Shown here in pieces: positions 6,392-8,532 of a DNA stretch of 8,532 nucleotides. Source of the stretch: Desulfobacula sp. (lineage in GTDB: Bacteria; Desulfobacterota; Desulfobacteria; Desulfobacterales; Desulfobacteraceae). Numbering within the stretch: the stretch's first letter is position 1; every line of letters starts with the position of its first letter. The notes beneath the pieces were generated by a model. It did no database searches and was not told the DNA's origin. It was given only the letters and a program-made list of their open reading frames with translations. The stretch covers positions 1 through 8,532 of the forward strand of contig JAABTB010000076.1 in the NCBI GenBank assembly GCA_011390085.1, in the 5' to 3' direction. A program made the translations under genes and the position numbers.

Positions 6392-6470
6392 GGGGGCTCC
6401 TTATGCTTTCAACGGTTAATGAGATTAAAGGGTCAACATGTTTTCAAGGGCGATGAACGCATCCTTTTTT
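6392..6470 (-). other. 79-base gap between metW and the O-methyltransferase gene
   Basis: The gap is AT-richer than its flanks. Apart from the AAGGAG binding site of the methyltransferase (complement of 6397-6402) I see no stable hairpin and no promoter with both boxes properly spaced. A TTGACC sits on the minus strand without a matching -10 at 16-18 bases. The gap is longer than the others in this run, so a separate promoter for the methyltransferase cannot be excluded. Confidence 0.4.
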
Positions 6471-7085
6471 TCATTCCTTTCCGATGAGAAAAATGCCGTA
6501 GGTGGCCAAAAGGTTGGGCAGAACCGTGATCGGTCTGCCCTGGCGCTGGTTGCCCGTTGTGTTGATGGCCGCCTGTTTATAAATCTTAACCCCGGCGTCT
6601 TCGGTAAATTTCTGAAAATCCAGAAGGCTTAAGACCCGGATATTGGGGGTGTCGTGCCAGGAATAGGGAAGTTCCTTTGTCACCGGGGCCCGGCCCGTCA
6701 AGGCCAACTGCATCCTGACCCGGTAATGGCCGAAATTGGGGAAGCTCACCACGCCCCGCTTGGCCACCCGCATCATGGAATGGATCAGGTCCCTGGGCTC
6801 GAATACCTGCTGAAGGGTCTGGGAGCAGATGGCGTAGTCAAAGGTGTTGTCGGGATAATCCTCGATTTCTTCATTGATATCTCCCTGGAGCACGGAAATT
6901 CCCTTTTCAATGCATTTTTCCACTTTGGATTCCTGGATCTCGATGCCCCTTTCCTTGACGGCCTTTTCCTTTTTCAGCCAGTGCAGAAGATCCCCCTCCC
7001 CGCACCCAAGTTCCAGAACCCTTGATCCGGGTTCGATCCAGGAGGCAATGATGCTCAGATCATATCTCAGATCACTCAATTTCAT
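6471..7085 (-). CDS. metW: Methionine biosynthesis protein MetW
   Basis: The 204 residues match the normal MetW length. The protein has a small methyltransferase fold with SAM-binding motif VLELGCGEGDLL (23-34), RGIEIQ for the acidic strand end, and the MetW signatures GISVLQGDI, FDYAICSQTLQQV, VVSFPNFGHYRVRMQLAL and LPYSWHDTPNIRVLSLLDF. MetW is encoded beside MetX in many proteobacteria and is understood to act with it in homoserine acylation rather than as a conventional methyltransferase; that is family knowledge, not visible here. Its start overlaps the end of metX by 14 bases, and AAAGGGGG (complement of 7092-7099) sits about 6 bases before the ATG, supporting coupled expression. No odd residues noted. 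Confidence 0.95.
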   Translation of the reverse strand: MKLSDLRYDLSIIASWIEPGSRVLELGCGEGDLLHWLKKEKAVKERGIEIQESKVEKCIEKGISVLQGDINEEIEDYPDNTFDYAICSQTLQQVFEPRDLIHSMMRVAKRGVVSFPNFGHYRVRMQLALTGRAPVTKELPYSWHDTPNIRVLSLLDFQKFTEDAGVKIYKQAAINTTGNQRQGRPITVLPNLLATYGIFLIGKE

Positions 7086-8241
7086 CGGACACCCCCTTTA
7101 GAAAACCGGCCATGAGATGGTCCAGCCGGTCATTGGGCAATAGAAAGGCGTCATGGCCCCACTGGGCGTCAATCTCGCAGAAGCTGACATCCAGATTGTT
7201 TTTTTTCATGGCCTTGACCATTTCCCTGGACTGGTAGGTGGGATAGAGCCAGTCCGAGGTATAGGACACCACGAGAAATTTTGCCCGGCACCGGGAAAAG
7301 GCCTTGACCAGAGACCCGGAGCCGTATTGCCGGGCCAGGTCAAAATAGTCCGCTGCCTTGGTGATATACAAAAAGGAATTGGCGTCAAAGCGCTCGATGA
7401 ATTTCTTGCCCTGGTATTGAAGATAGCTTTCCACCTGGAATTCGGCCCCGAATTCAAAGCTCAGGGCCGACCGGTTCTGGAGTTTGCGCCCGAATTTAAG
7501 CCGCATGGATTCATCGGACAGATAGGTGATATGCCCGATCATCCGGGCAATGGCCAGGCCCATGTCCGGTTTTTTCCCGGAATAATAATGGCCCTCGTTC
7601 CAGTTGGGGTCGGCCATGATGGCTTGTCTTGCCACCTCGTTAAAGGCAATGGCCAGGGCCGAATGCCGGGAGGTGGTGGCCAGGGGCACGGCGGACCGGA
7701 CCCTTTCCGGAAACCGTGCGCACCATTCCAGAACCTGCATGCCGCCCACGGACCCGCCGATGACCGACAGGAGGGTGTCAATACCCAGATGGTCCATGAG
7801 GGCTTTCTGAGCCTCCACCATATCTCCGATGGTGACGACGGGAAACCGGGTCCCGTATTCTTTGCCGGTTTCAGGATTGATGGATGCAGGGCCCGTTGAT
7901 CCGCAGCAGGACCCGATGATATTGGAACAGATTACAAAATATTGGTCCGTGTCGATTCCTTTGCCCGGCCCCACCATGGTATCCCACCATCCGGGCTTGG
8001 CATCCCTGGGATCATAATAGCCGGCCACGTGGGAATCTCCGGACAGGGCGTGAAGCACCAGAACAGCATTGGTTTTGTCCGGGTTAAGGGTTCCGCAGGT
8101 CTCATAGGCCAGGGTGACGGGGCCGATTTCAGACCCGCTTTCCAACCTTTGCCGGTCCGGCGGTCCGGCAAAGGTAAAGGTCTTTTTTTCCACAAGCCCC
8201 ACGGTCCGGCCGGTCCGGGACGAATCCGTATATTCGCTCAT
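7072..8241 (-). CDS. metX: Homoserine O-acetyltransferase (alpha/beta hydrolase fold)
   Basis: The 389 residues are full length for MetX. It transfers an acyl group from acyl-CoA to the homoserine hydroxyl, the first committed step to methionine. Visible markers are VTLAYETCGTLN (42-53), the oxyanion-side LHALSGDSHVAG (63-74), PGWWDTMVGPGK, SNIIGSCCGSTGP, the nucleophile elbow GGSVGGMQ with Ser164, Asp330 in SYTSDWLYP and His363 in QWGHDAF, which complete the catalytic triad. MetX proteins may use acetyl- or succinyl-CoA and I cannot settle which from the sequence alone; acetyl is the default because a sulfhydrylase-type metY lies directly upstream. The ATG follows an AAGGTGG-like site. The gap after metY is only 15 bases, and the end overlaps metW. 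The gene belongs to the metY-metX-metW operon. Confidence 0.95.
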   Translation of the reverse strand: MSEYTDSSRTGRTVGLVEKKTFTFAGPPDRQRLESGSEIGPVTLAYETCGTLNPDKTNAVLVLHALSGDSHVAGYYDPRDAKPGWWDTMVGPGKGIDTDQYFVICSNIIGSCCGSTGPASINPETGKEYGTRFPVVTIGDMVEAQKALMDHLGIDTLLSVIGGSVGGMQVLEWCARFPERVRSAVPLATTSRHSALAIAFNEVARQAIMADPNWNEGHYYSGKKPDMGLAIARMIGHITYLSDESMRLKFGRKLQNRSALSFEFGAEFQVESYLQYQGKKFIERFDANSFLYITKAADYFDLARQYGSGSLVKAFSRCRAKFLVVSYTSDWLYPTYQSREMVKAMKKNNLDVSFCEIDAQWGHDAFLLPNDRLDHLMAGFLKGVSDEIE

Positions 8242-8256
8242 GGACCCACCTTTTTT

Positions 8257-8532
8257 TTAAACGGCGGCCAGGGCCTGGTCAAGATCATAGATAATATCCT
8301 CCGGGTGCTCGATGCCAAGGGAAAAGCGCAGCAGTCTGGGATCGGCCAGCTCATTTTTCAGGGCCTCGGGAAAAGAGACGTACTGGGATGAATAGGGGTG
8401 GATGATGAGGGTTTTGCAGTCCCCCAGGTTGGCCAGGTTTAATATCATGTCCAGATGGTCGATGAGCCTGAAACAGGCCTCCTGGTCCTTGAGCCCGAAG
8501 GTGAGCATGGCGCCGAAGCCTTTGTTGCCAAA
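8257..8532 (-). CDS. metY: O-acetylhomoserine sulfhydrylase (Cys/Met metabolism PLP enzyme), C-terminal fragment
   Basis: Only the last 91 codons are inside the window; the frame is open to the right edge (FGNKGFGAMLTFGLK), so the gene begins beyond it. The visible part carries the C-terminal signature of the Cys/Met PLP-enzyme family: GFGAMLTFGL, LANLGDCKTLIIHP, RFSLGIEHPEDIIYDLDQAL. Enzymes of this subgroup add sulfide to O-acetylhomoserine to give homocysteine. The PLP-binding lysine is outside. Where the common form has HPASTTH, this one has HPYSSQY, a variant region that contacts substrate. The family is certain; the exact member is inferred from metX and metW next door. Confidence 0.88.
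   Translation of the reverse strand, partial: FGNKGFGAMLTFGLKDQEACFRLIDHLDMILNLANLGDCKTLIIHPYSSQYVSFPEALKNELADPRLLRFSLGIEHPEDIIYDLDQALAAV

Noticed and set aside
6424..6453. Nine-codon minus-strand mini-ORF between metW and the methyltransferase, as a leader peptide
   Set aside because: The AAGG directly abuts the ATG with no spacer, there is no run of regulatory codons, and no terminator/antiterminator pair is present.
7197..7205. A AAA AAC heptamer in frame in metX, a classical -1 frameshift site
   Set aside because: metX is intact and full length through this point, with family motifs (the catalytic His) continuing in the same frame afterwards. No downstream stimulating structure is evident, so it is most likely just Lys-Lys-Asn coding.
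7153..7899. 248-codon plus-strand frame opposite metX
   Set aside because: It is the antisense shadow of a well-identified gene; its composition is typical of such shadows.

Overview
The window looks like an ordinary chromosomal stretch from a moderately GC-rich bacterium. The gene families (crotonase, MaoC hydratase, AMP-forming acyl-CoA ligase, and a metY-metX-metW run) and my general familiarity with such proteins suggest a marine sulfate-reducing desulfobacterial lineage. That is a weak inference, because no rRNA or lineage marker is present. I see no transposase, CRISPR array, tRNA or phage gene.

Left half (1 to about 5350), plus strand. The 3' part of a crotonase-superfamily gene enters from the left edge. 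A 201-base gap follows, containing an extended -10 promoter candidate and an unusually well-organised set of inverted repeats. These could form a three-helix RNA leader followed by a hairpin that captures the ribosome binding site. Next comes a tight run of three genes: a membrane protein with two CDP-alcohol phosphatidyltransferase units in one chain (the C-terminal one PssA-like), a two-hotdog MaoC-type protein, and an AMP-forming acyl-CoA synthetase whose start overlaps the preceding stop (TAATG). After the ligase, a short ORF with an excellent Shine-Dalgarno ends early and is followed by a coding-like fragment in another frame. This is probably a decayed gene.

Right half (5387 to 8532), minus strand, convergent with the first. 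Read in the direction of transcription it runs: metY (3' end only, PLP-dependent O-acetylhomoserine sulfhydrylase family), metX (homoserine O-acyltransferase), metW (SAM-dependent-methyltransferase-fold partner of MetX, overlapping metX by 14 bases), and, after a 79-base gap, a SAM-dependent O-methyltransferase of the acetylserotonin/hydroxyindole O-methyltransferase type. The first three make homocysteine by direct sulfhydrylation. The fourth consumes SAM, and its substrate cannot be read from sequence.

Working hypothesis for the left half: an acyl group is activated by the ligase, modified at the C2-C3 region by the crotonase and MaoC-like proteins, and linked to phospholipid synthesis by the double phosphatidyltransferase, giving a specialised membrane lipid. 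Three of the four proteins depart from their family's canonical active site, which makes the set more interesting than its automatic annotations would suggest. The pathway itself is inferred from gene order only.
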